From positions 1,054,001 through 1,118,000 of the forward strand of contig NZ_BHGK01000001.1 in assembly GCF_003574295.1 (NCBI RefSeq): a DNA stretch of 64,000 nucleotides. Reading direction: 5' to 3'. This stretch comes from Mediterraneibacter butyricigenes (GTDB lineage: Bacteria; Bacillota; Clostridia; Lachnospirales; Lachnospiraceae). Below the pieces are notes generated by a model. The model did no database searches. It was not told the DNA's origin and saw only the letters and a program-made list of their open reading frames with translations. The translations under genes and the position numbers were made by a program. Of this stretch, positions 1-8,237 are shown in pieces. Each line of letters begins with the position of its first letter. The first letter of the stretch is position 1.

Positions 1-278
1 TCTGTCTGATCTCCATTGGTCACAATCGTTTTATTTCCCAGCACACGAACCGGCGCATAAATGATCAGCGACGGATCTGTCAGTTTGGACGGATCAAATG
101 CCTGAGTGCGAATTCCTTCTCCCTCTTCCACAAAAATTCGATTTCTGCTGTTTTCGCTTCGTCCCATAATGAAATAAGCCGTCACCGCTTTAGTTCCATC
201 CTCGCTTTTTCCGATAATGATTCCGCGTCCCGGATATGCATTACCTTTTAACTCCTGTTCAATGGATAACATCGTCAT
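1..278 (-). CDS. IMP cyclohydrolase (PurO-like), N-terminal part
   Basis: The reading frame is open from an ATG at 278 to the window edge, about 92 codons, so the 3' end is missing. The start is set by AGGAG eight bases upstream; the nearer ATG at 283 runs into a stop after two codons. The protein begins MTMLSIEQELKGN, then YPGRGIIIGKSEDG and YFIMGRSENSRNR, which I recognise as the PurO-type IMP cyclohydrolase family (PF07826). This family closes the purine ring in the last step of IMP synthesis, in the cytoplasm. It is a housekeeping gene and marks the left flank as chromosome. The assignment rests on recalled N-terminal motifs only. Confidence 0.6.
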   Translation of the reverse strand, partial: MTMLSIEQELKGNAYPGRGIIIGKSEDGTKAVTAYFIMGRSENSRNRIFVEEGEGIRTQAFDPSKLTDPSLIIYAPVRVLGNKTIVTNGDQT

Positions 279-385
279 AACATGATCTCCTTTACTATCT
301 GAACCTGTCGAATGTCGTTTCTCTTTCCAGATTTATTATATCCGGAAAGAAACAGAAGCGCAATCCTTCCGCATATTCGTTATTC

Positions 386-1045
386 TTAAGCGTTTTTAGA
401 AATCTGGCTTCTAAAAAGAAGCCGATCCCTCTTTTCGCCAAACCACTGATTTACGACGCCAAGTACGGCACCCACCAGAACAGACGTGATGATGGTTCCC
501 ACTCCGACAGATCCCAGTTCTCGCAAAACCAGCAGACAGGCTGCCAGAGAAACCACGACCATAGATACGTCAAATCCAATCTTCACTTTGTTAAATACCA
601 CCTCTGTGGTGTCAGAAATTGCCTGCATGGCACCTTCTCCCGCAAGCGGAATAATATCTGCCGGAAGATAGAAGAAAATGCCAACCGCGATCAGTACCGC
701 ACTGCCAAACATCATAAGGAAACGCACAATCAGCACTTCCGGTGTCGGTAAAAAGGAAAACAGGTAATTGGAAAATGTGGTAAAATATCCGAAAATCACG
801 CCCACTACCACCTGCAGCAGATTTTTTTTACGGAATGCTTTTCTTAAAATTAAAATCTGCAACGCCACAAGAAATACGTGGAATACTATGGTTGCCTTTC
901 CCATTTCCAGTCCTGTAATACAGGTGATGGTATATGGAATTGAGCTGACCGGTGATACTCCCAGATTTGATTTCACTGACATGGAAACGCCCAGTGTCAT
1001 TAAAAATAATCCAAAATAGTTTGGATGCAAACTGTTTGTCAGCAT
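386..1045 (-). CDS. YczE/YyaS-like membrane protein
   Basis: An integral membrane protein of about 219 residues with five or so hydrophobic segments. An early motif SMSVKSNLGVSPVSSIPYT resembles the 'KANLGTSPWD' signature of the YczE/YyaS/YitT-type family. Members of this family are poorly characterised; in Bacillus, YczE is linked to surfactin production. An upstream in-frame ATG at 1069 exists, but GGGAG lies six bases before the ATG at 1045, so the shorter start is preferred. The gene stands alone between an IMP cyclohydrolase and an esterase, all on the same strand, and looks like stable chromosome. Function is not predictable beyond membrane location. Confidence 0.75.
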   Translation of the reverse strand: MLTNSLHPNYFGLFLMTLGVSMSVKSNLGVSPVSSIPYTITCITGLEMGKATIVFHVFLVALQILILRKAFRKKNLLQVVVGVIFGYFTTFSNYLFSFLPTPEVLIVRFLMMFGSAVLIAVGIFFYLPADIIPLAGEGAMQAISDTTEVVFNKVKIGFDVSMVVVSLAACLLVLRELGSVGVGTIITSVLVGAVLGVVNQWFGEKRDRLLFRSQISKNA

Positions 1046-1082
1046 AGCGCACTCCCATTTATCTGACAAGAAAAATCAACAA

Positions 1083-1130
1083 AAAAAGAATGGATCGAAG
1101 AAAATATCTTCAACTTCATCCATTCTTTTT
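1083..1130 (-). terminator. bidirectional terminator after the esterase gene
   Basis: The arms AAAAAGAATGGAT and ATCCATTCTTTTT pair, with CGAAG and CTTC inside. There are T runs on both strands, so it can stop transcription either way. It separates the esterase gene from the YczE-like gene. Confidence 0.75.
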
Positions 1131-1182
1131 CCAATTTTTTATACGTTTAAAGTTTACTGCACTTTCTTTTGCCCCACATCTC

Positions 1183-1835
1183 TCAGCCCAGGATTTCTTC
1201 GATCTTCTCCTTCATCGCCTGTGCCAGCTTCTGATGGCCTTCCGGTGATAGATGTAGTTGATCCGCCTCGCTGCCAGTCACCAGTTCCGTTGCATTTAAA
1301 AATTCACATTCAAACTGCTGTGCCACCAGTTCATACCAATCCGGCAATACTTTTGCCTGCTTTATTGCTTCTTCCGCATCAAAAAAGGTGCAAAAGCCGA
1401 ATGTTCCAGATCTTCCCCCAACGCCGGAGGGGATACTATCAGAATCTTCAAATCCGGACATCCAAGCTGATAAGTCGCATATCCTTTGATCTTCATCAGC
1501 ATGTTCTGAAGACTTCCTGCGATATCCGGTGCCGGAAGAGAAAATTTCTTTTTCAGATCATTACTGCCCAACATAATGATCAGCAGATCAAAGGGATTGT
1601 GTGTTTCAATCATCGGCAACGCATAGTCCAAGCCACACTTCGTTCCCCATTCCCAGGGATCCGGATTTGCAATGGTTCGACCATTCTGCCCTTCCTCGAT
1701 GAGCTGGTATTCCTCGCCCAAAAGGCTTTGCAGAACCATCGTCCAACGAGTGGATTCATCATAACGGGTATGATTCACCGGATCATACCCCCAGGTATTG
1801 GAATCTCCGAAACATACAATACGTTTTTTCCTCAT
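1183..1835 (-). pseudogene. SGNH/GDSL esterase, split by a one-base frameshift
   Basis: Two overlapping frames together encode one SGNH hydrolase of about 217 residues. The first (from 1835) has the nucleophile block CFGDSNTWGYDP and the GSND block. The second (ending 1183) has the catalytic DQLHLSPEGH. The layout matches the aryl-esterase/acyltransferase AcT subfamily, which cleaves small acyl esters. The frames meet at an A6 run (1381-1386 on the plus strand). Seven A instead of six would restore ...AFAPFFDAEEA. As written, the product stops without its Asp-His dyad and would be inactive. The cause may be a sequencing error, a real mutation or slippage. The start ATG at 1835 gives MRKKRIVCFGDSN. 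Confidence 0.8.
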
Positions 1836-2070
1836 AATCTCGCTCCTTCAATTCGTTGCTTTCTCTTCACTTGCTCGCTTTTCTCTGTTTCATTTTGCTA
1901 CTTTTCCTCATTCATCTCCCCATTATAGCAATCCAGGATACTACCGGCAAGCACATTTCCAGAGTTCCTCCTTTTTCTCAATTTTCAATTGCCAAGAAAT
2001 CCGTAAAGTTCTCGGAAAGCATCTGTCGCTTAGCATCTTTCAGATTAGAACTCTCCACGCTGCATTGATA

Positions 2071-2409
2071 TCAGAAATCATCCAGCGCAGCATCTATCTC
2101 TTCCAGCCGATCAATCCAGCCTAGGTCAGACTTCTTCTTGGCTGCTGACCTTTTCTTATCACCACCAACCACTTCAAACCGTTTTTCTTCCGTCCCCAAC
2201 AGACCTTTCACCTGAATTCTAAAATCCGGCTTGTTGTTAGTCAGTCCTTGCATGATCTGCACATTCTTGTATCTGGGCAGGAGGATTTGACAGATAGCCT
2301 GAATGTCTTGCTCCTTAATACACGGTGCCGTCATGAACTTTTTCGTTATATAAGGCTTTATATCTACCAGCACCTGTGACATAGAGGCTTTCTTTCGAGT
2401 ATCAGCCAT
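2071..2409 (-). CDS. small protein of unknown function, last gene of the defence operon
   Basis: About 112 residues. I do not recognise a family. The N-terminus (MADTRKKASMSQVLVD) is followed by an alpha/beta-looking middle (PHE-rich PDFRIQVKG, KRFEVVGGDKK) and a basic, then acidic tail (KRSAAKKKSD...EEIDAALDDF). No membrane segment or signal peptide is present. A longer frame opens at 2463, but the ATG at 2409 has AGGAT just upstream and begins a more normal N-terminus. It follows drmC on the same strand with a gap of about 95 bases, so it is probably co-transcribed. Position suggests an accessory part of the defence locus or the last gene before the island's left edge. This is inference from position only. 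Confidence 0.5.
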   Translation of the reverse strand: MADTRKKASMSQVLVDIKPYITKKFMTAPCIKEQDIQAICQILLPRYKNVQIMQGLTNNKPDFRIQVKGLLGTEEKRFEVVGGDKKRSAAKKKSDLGWIDRLEEIDAALDDF

Positions 2410-2504
2410 AATAATCCTATCTATTAAAAATTCACTACAGATATTAAACAGTGGATTCATCAAATGCTGTTTTTATGTTATTCCGATATATCTGCATTAT
2501 CGCA

Positions 2505-3164
2505 TTAGATTTCCTGCACTATTTTATTGAAAATAAGATGTGTGAAAACATCGTCAACTTGTCTAGCAATTTTCTTTGAATCTACCAGTGTACCAAGCTC
2601 AATATTTCCTTCTTGTCCGTGATAGGATAAATTTGCAGATGTAATCAGTGTTTGTTGCTCATCAACTGAAATTACCTTTGCGTGTAAAGCAGCCATAGAA
2701 TCCTTACTTCCTGCAAAATTGTATATGTGCAAAAATCTTCCTTTATACCGACAAAGTTTGTCAAATCCTTTTTGGTTCTCAATATTATTCACAAAAAATT
2801 TTACATAAACACCCTTTTGGCTTTTCTCAATAAGAACATCAATAAGATCCGCAAAGTATCCAGACAATGAATATCCTGTAATCAAAACATATCGTTTTGC
2901 CCCTCGGATCATCCCTTCAACAGTATTCTTAGTGGATTTTGCTCTAACAGAAAAAGACGGAGGTACTGTAGCTACTAATGTAGCGGTTATCGCTTTTTCT
3001 TCGGCAGAAGCCGCCGTAACTAATTGATAAATCTCTTCTGCCTGTTCCTGTGACAACGAAGGGTATCGGTTCATTATTTGTGCGATGGATTGTTTTGTAT
3101 TCCCGATTCTATCCGCTTCAATTTGTCCAAGTAAAATATCTAAATTCACATTTCCAGTTGACAT
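2505..3164 (-). CDS. drmC: DISARM protein DrmC (phospholipase D-like)
   Basis: About 219 residues with a C-terminal PLD-type catalytic block: LHAKVISVDE (the HxK pair), then TSANLSYHGQEGNIELG. That is one HKD motif, as in PLD nuclease-family proteins that act as dimers. The N-terminal part is helical and may bind partners. The ATG at 3164 (MSTGNVNLD) overlaps the end of drmB by 19 bases, which suggests translational coupling. A longer frame from 3209 has no better ribosome site. DrmC is one of the three core DISARM genes. In published Bacillus DISARM it is reported to be less essential than DrmA and DrmB. Its nuclease role here is inferred from the motif. Confidence 0.85.
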   Translation of the reverse strand: MSTGNVNLDILLGQIEADRIGNTKQSIAQIMNRYPSLSQEQAEEIYQLVTAASAEEKAITATLVATVPPSFSVRAKSTKNTVEGMIRGAKRYVLITGYSLSGYFADLIDVLIEKSQKGVYVKFFVNNIENQKGFDKLCRYKGRFLHIYNFAGSKDSMAALHAKVISVDEQQTLITSANLSYHGQEGNIELGTLVDSKKIARQVDDVFTHLIFNKIVQEI

Positions 3165-4903
3165 AACTCGCACACCAACTCTCTGAAATACGACTCTCGT
3201 TCGCGACATACAATAGGGACTACCAAGCCACGATCAAGCATACGGTTTCCATTTTCACAAGCTGTTTCGGATATCATACAACAGGAATGGCAGGCTGCTC
3301 CGTTAAGGTTATTTCCAGCCGGAGCGTTGCTCATACATTCCGGATCATTGGTACAGAGAAGCGCCTCTTGGAATGCATCTTTCATCAAAGGAACCAATTT
3401 ACCAATGTTACCAAGTTCCACCAAACCTCCCAATGACCCTTCCTTGTCTGCACTACCTGTATACAGGAGAATGCCGGTCATTTTTTCACTAAAGTAAATT
3501 CTTTCTCGTATTGCCGAAGATGAATATCCAGATGTCATCGACATTTGCTTAATTAACAAATGTGCGAAAGTGTGCATTAAAACATAGGTTGCATTTCTCT
3601 TTACATTTAATGTCCAGCCTTTGGCATTGCAGAACTCCTCATAGCACTCTTCGTATCTCCGTGAAAGTACCTTTACTGACGAAATAGCAAGCCACTTCTC
3701 TAATGTTTTCTTATTAAACTCGATGAAAACACCTTCGCCATTGACCTCAGCCGCCGGCAACCATTTTTCACTCTTTCCTTTATTAAGATAAACAACATTA
3801 GCCTGGACATCTGCATCCGGATCAGGTGCATCTACGCGAGTAAAGCCAAGCAATACTTTCACTTCACGAAGGCGAGTTATTCTGATAACCCTACTAAAAT
3901 AAGGCTTCAGATATGCTGGCAAGCTGTCCTCCTCCGCTTTGAAGTGTTTTTTATTAGAAGCATAAGCAGGATCATTATAATGAGTGATAGCATCATATTC
4001 CATCTGCTTAATTTCTTTGAACTCTGTAATATTACTCAATCTACGAGTTAAGGCTTCATCAAACTCCGTGCGCGTATAATTGTCAGCAAAATACTTGTTA
4101 TATGCAGCAGTTACGCCATCATCTCCCATTACATCTTTCAAAAGTTCAATATCATGAAGATGTTCATCGATTAAATTGTATAAAGGATTAACCCACGGCG
4201 GAATAGAAATAGCACTCCTACTTACAGAAAAATAGACATTAGATGCACCTCTCTGTGATGGAATAACCTTTTTATCGCATCTTTCATTTCTTGACCTCGG
4301 ACGGAAAGGATGATGCCCTGAACAGCGCAATTCGCTAAAGTTATCTTCTTGCGTAGCTCCATTCATACTTCTTTTAGCACCACACAGTTCACACTCAATC
4401 CACATATCCGCAAGCGTTGAAGTATTTCCTGTCGAGTACATTTTTAGCTTTCCCTTGCAGTTGGTCATACCACGATGAACCCACCAACTCCATGGGAAAT
4501 CATCCATGTGTCCATTTTCGCATATAGTAATAAATCGAGACGGGTATGCAGGTTTGTGGCACTCCGGGCAAGTAACGCCGAATCTCAAATACCTTTCTAG
4601 GTCAAAATTATCCCGTGCATCGAAAAGACGACCACACTTCAAATTTGAACACACATGAATGGTAGGAAAAGAAATCACCGGCACATCTCCAGAATATGAA
4701 GTACGAGGCATATAAAAGCAATCAACGCCAAGATAGGAAGCCAACCTTCCGTCAATAATTTTCTTGCCCTTTTCTTTCCAATAGTTAATATCAAGTACCG
4801 TTACCGAATCCTTGACAGCATCAACAATCGCACCTGGGCCGAATGTTGTAATAATTTGGTTAGGGCGCAGTTCGCCCAATTTATTGTTATCGTATCCTGC
4901 CAT
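3146..4903 (-). CDS. drmB: DISARM protein DrmB (DUF1998)
   Basis: About 585 residues. The N-terminus carries LRPNQIITTFGPGAIVDA, typical of DrmB. Cysteine pairs follow (CSNLKCGRLFD, CPECHKPAYP, CELCGAKRS), likely zinc sites. The C-terminal DUF1998 region contains HTFAHLLIKQMSMTSGYS and a cysteine cluster (CTNDPEC...ACHSCC). The ATG at 4903 has GGAGGAG seven bases upstream and lies one base after the drmA stop, so the two are coupled; in-frame starts further upstream lie inside drmA. In DISARM, DrmA and DrmB form the core complex that acts on incoming phage DNA. The length and ends match the family, so the gene looks intact. Confidence 0.93.
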   Translation of the reverse strand: MAGYDNNKLGELRPNQIITTFGPGAIVDAVKDSVTVLDINYWKEKGKKIIDGRLASYLGVDCFYMPRTSYSGDVPVISFPTIHVCSNLKCGRLFDARDNFDLERYLRFGVTCPECHKPAYPSRFITICENGHMDDFPWSWWVHRGMTNCKGKLKMYSTGNTSTLADMWIECELCGAKRSMNGATQEDNFSELRCSGHHPFRPRSRNERCDKKVIPSQRGASNVYFSVSRSAISIPPWVNPLYNLIDEHLHDIELLKDVMGDDGVTAAYNKYFADNYTRTEFDEALTRRLSNITEFKEIKQMEYDAITHYNDPAYASNKKHFKAEEDSLPAYLKPYFSRVIRITRLREVKVLLGFTRVDAPDPDADVQANVVYLNKGKSEKWLPAAEVNGEGVFIEFNKKTLEKWLAISSVKVLSRRYEECYEEFCNAKGWTLNVKRNATYVLMHTFAHLLIKQMSMTSGYSSSAIRERIYFSEKMTGILLYTGSADKEGSLGGLVELGNIGKLVPLMKDAFQEALLCTNDPECMSNAPAGNNLNGAACHSCCMISETACENGNRMLDRGLVVPIVCRERESYFRELVCELCQLEM

Positions 4904-4904
4904 C

Positions 4905-7900
4905 TTACTCCTCCGTGTAATAGAACATATTTGCCGCGTTTTCCACTTCACGCATAGAGCTTAGTGTAGCCTTCTCAGTATCCTTACATGACTGTCCATA
5001 ATAATTCATAAGGCGGTTATATTTATCAGTTCCATAAACATAGTACCGTAAAGGCTTGCCTTGTGCGGCCAGCATCTTCCACCAATCAATAAACTGGTCA
5101 ATTTCATTCTCCGCATCCAGTCTTACTTCTGGTTTAACTATATTAATCCGGTCAAGGATTAAAGCCTTTATCTCGGACATTTGTATATCAGAAAGAGCTG
5201 CAATATCAGCTGCTCTTTCATTAGATGCCATTTCCGGATATTTTAACCGAATCGCAGAAATTATAAGAGCGTGCATTACACGGTCTCTTGCTCGCGCAGA
5301 GAACGGAGTTGCTGTTGTACCTTCAACAAACCTATATAGCTGCGAATGATAACCCGTAAAATTCTCATAATGTGATAAGTCGCGTGGACGATATGGGTTA
5401 TAAAGCGTAAAAACAAGTCCTGGGAAAGCACGACCAATTCGGCTTGTTGCTTGAATATATTCAGAATTTTGCTTTGGCTGTCCGGTTACAACCATTAGCC
5501 CAAGGCGGTCAACATCCATACCGACCGCTATCATATTGGTTGCAACGGCTGTATCGAGACAATCCTTTGAATCACAAGTAGCCTCCAACTGTCTTAATTT
5601 ATTCGGAATCTCGTAAGAAGACATTCTGGAAGTAATCTCCACCTTCTTGTTTAGATAACGAACCTTATCCATATTGTATTTCGTTTTAATTCGATAGATT
5701 CGTTTCGGAATGTCGTCTTGTAACAAGCGTACTGCACCGCCAAGTTCTCGAATACTGTTGTAATATCCCACCAAAGAATAATACGGGTCAATCACATTCT
5801 TGTATTCATCCCGCTGAGCAAGTTGATAAGAAGTCTGAAGAATGATTGCATACATTCTTAACAGTGTCGTCTTTACGGATTGACCTGGTGCGCAGACTCC
5901 AACATACTTTCGGAAAGGATCATCTTTAGTGGATATTTCATTGATGAAGAAACTGTCACCAATTTCAAACCCGTTAGGAGGAAACTGTGCAGTTGATTGT
6001 CGTGCATAAAGGCATCTTGTCTGCTCCGATGCGTTTTTAATGGTGGCAGTTGAAACCACATACTTCGGCTTAATCCTCTTATCGCCATAAGTACACATAT
6101 CCTCAATAATGGTTTCGTATGCACCATAAACCGTTCCAAGAGGCCCCGTAATCAAATGAAGCTCATCTTGAATGATTAGCTCAGGTGGAAGAAACGGTCG
6201 AATCGGAGTTAATGTTGAAGCGGGAAGCTCTTGCGTCCTGTTGTGTCGTTTATGCTCTTCACCAATGGCAACATACCCATCACGGCTGCAAACCCTATCA
6301 ACTCTTCCAAACAACGCATTTGTCTTAACATCCCAAGGAAGGCGGGCAAATTTATCAACAGTAGACAAAATAATTGTCGGACATTTCGCATAAATTTCCT
6401 CATCAACAAGATACACTGGAATCCGAATACGATCCTGTTTGTACTTATAAAACATACAATTTCTATCTGCGCAATAAATAGCAACAGATTTTCTATCAGG
6501 ATCAATATAAAACTCATCTTCCGTAAGAGGTTTTCCGCAAAATGGGCAAGTCAACAGCTGCTTGTAAAGCAGATTTCGTTTTCTTCTTGCTTCGCCCGGC
6601 TTATCAGCTTTTTCTACTAATTCATCAAATTTGTTAGGTGTGACACCTCCACCTACCCAGAAACCAATACTAATAGGTTCCTTTCCATACTTAGGATATG
6701 TTTTTTGACGAATAAGTTCAGCAGCAACAACCATTTTCGTTATTCGATCTCTCTGCTGTGTTGTCAAAAGGCGTAACGTATAACGGAGCATTGCGGTAAC
6801 TCCACCATCAGCGTTGTACTCAGATGCATCAGAAGCACGCAATCTTCGATTAGCAATCACAAACGCCATCAAACCCAAATATGCCTCAGTTTTACCGCCG
6901 CCAGTCGGGAAATACAGCAAATCGACTACATCCCGGTCCTTATGCTCTGGATTAACAATTCCACTCAAATTCATCAGTATGAAAGCAATCTGGAATGGTC
7001 TCCATCCAAAATCTGTATCAGGCTTTCTTGGGTCTACAAAATCTCTAAAGTTGCACTCTATGCCAGCGCCATGCTTTTTAGAATAGCTCATGATATTTCG
7101 CTGAAGTAACATGGAGCGGTTCATAAAGCAAAATGCATCAAAAGCGACTTCATCATTTGCAATCAATTCGATGCCTTCACGGATTCTATTCAACGCTTCG
7201 CTACAATGGGAAATTACCTTATCGCCAATTTTTTCTTTAAAATCAGCATTGGACATTTTATCATCCGAAATTAGTTTTTCATGAATCCATTTTCCATAAG
7301 AATCAGCCAAGACATTTAATCGCTCAAAGATACCCGCCTTGTTTTTGGTATTGGACATGAACCGCATTGAGAAAAAGAACTTATCAAACCCCTTCAAAGC
7401 AGCACTTACGCCAGGAAACTCATATTCTGGGATAAAATCCGATTTTACCCAAAAGGTTCTGCCTTCTACCGCATCATCCCATGTCGCAGCACAATTCCTG
7501 CCACGGCCTAAAATGGGACGCTGTTCAAAATAGAACTCATCTTCTGCAAGTACATCACGGCAAATATTCTCTGCAAAGAATACTCTATCTTCATTTTCCG
7601 AGTATGCCTTAAGTTCAACTTGGAACATCATTGATTCAACTTCGTTTTCGGAGTTTTTCCGTCTATTCATAACATAAGCTGTTACCAAGGAATATCCCGT
7701 TTTCAAAGGAATTCTGGAAATATGGACGATGACATTTGAATCTTCCTGAAGGCGTAATTCGGTATTTTTTTCAAACGAATCGAAATCGACAACGATTGTG
7801 GATGACATTGGCTGTCGGGTATAACTGGCATGGTTATACTCTTTGCCATCTTTTCCAACTCGCTTCTCAACCGAACGAACATAGTCGCCCCATTTTACAT

Positions 7901-8234
7901 CAATATTGATTGTTTTCGTAGAGGAAGCAATATAGAAGCTTATGCCGATTGAAGTTGGCAACTTGAAGCTGGTGGTCATTATGGGTTCATTATCATCATC
8001 CTCGCCGGCGGTATAATCCTCAGAATCCCCATATGCGATATCAGAATCCACCTCTTGCTCTCCAGCAGTGGAAGCTTCTTTTTCTTCGGTCTGAGAAGCA
8101 AGCATTCCGATGATATATGAGCTTTTGGGGTTTTCGTCCAATATTTCATTCTCGGATTGCGGCCCCATCAAATCAGTTCTGAGTGCATTGATAATCTTTT
8201 GCCGCACTTCTGAATACTTAAATCTATCAGGCAT
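4905..8234 (-). CDS. drmA: DISARM helicase DrmA
   Basis: A superfamily 2 helicase of 1109 residues. Walker A is FPTGGGKTEAYLG near residue 445. Motif II is IIQDELHLITG near 690, a DELH variant of DEAH. Motif III is VSTATI. Motifs V and VI are GMDVDRLGLMVV and ATSRIGRAFPG near 920-935. A zinc-finger-like insert (CPFCGKPL...CADRNC) lies between motifs I and II. The N-terminal 400 residues are a long non-helicase domain. The ATG at 8234 lies four bases after the preceding stop, with GGAGG before it. DrmA is a DNA translocase/helicase and the DISARM core. All helicase motifs are present, so it should be active. Confidence 0.93.
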   Translation of the reverse strand: MPDRFKYSEVRQKIINALRTDLMGPQSENEILDENPKSSYIIGMLASQTEEKEASTAGEQEVDSDIAYGDSEDYTAGEDDDNEPIMTTSFKLPTSIGISFYIASSTKTINIDVKWGDYVRSVEKRVGKDGKEYNHASYTRQPMSSTIVVDFDSFEKNTELRLQEDSNVIVHISRIPLKTGYSLVTAYVMNRRKNSENEVESMMFQVELKAYSENEDRVFFAENICRDVLAEDEFYFEQRPILGRGRNCAATWDDAVEGRTFWVKSDFIPEYEFPGVSAALKGFDKFFFSMRFMSNTKNKAGIFERLNVLADSYGKWIHEKLISDDKMSNADFKEKIGDKVISHCSEALNRIREGIELIANDEVAFDAFCFMNRSMLLQRNIMSYSKKHGAGIECNFRDFVDPRKPDTDFGWRPFQIAFILMNLSGIVNPEHKDRDVVDLLYFPTGGGKTEAYLGLMAFVIANRRLRASDASEYNADGGVTAMLRYTLRLLTTQQRDRITKMVVAAELIRQKTYPKYGKEPISIGFWVGGGVTPNKFDELVEKADKPGEARRKRNLLYKQLLTCPFCGKPLTEDEFYIDPDRKSVAIYCADRNCMFYKYKQDRIRIPVYLVDEEIYAKCPTIILSTVDKFARLPWDVKTNALFGRVDRVCSRDGYVAIGEEHKRHNRTQELPASTLTPIRPFLPPELIIQDELHLITGPLGTVYGAYETIIEDMCTYGDKRIKPKYVVSTATIKNASEQTRCLYARQSTAQFPPNGFEIGDSFFINEISTKDDPFRKYVGVCAPGQSVKTTLLRMYAIILQTSYQLAQRDEYKNVIDPYYSLVGYYNSIRELGGAVRLLQDDIPKRIYRIKTKYNMDKVRYLNKKVEITSRMSSYEIPNKLRQLEATCDSKDCLDTAVATNMIAVGMDVDRLGLMVVTGQPKQNSEYIQATSRIGRAFPGLVFTLYNPYRPRDLSHYENFTGYHSQLYRFVEGTTATPFSARARDRVMHALIISAIRLKYPEMASNERAADIAALSDIQMSEIKALILDRINIVKPEVRLDAENEIDQFIDWWKMLAAQGKPLRYYVYGTDKYNRLMNYYGQSCKDTEKATLSSMREVENAANMFYYTEE

Positions 8235-8237
8235 TTT

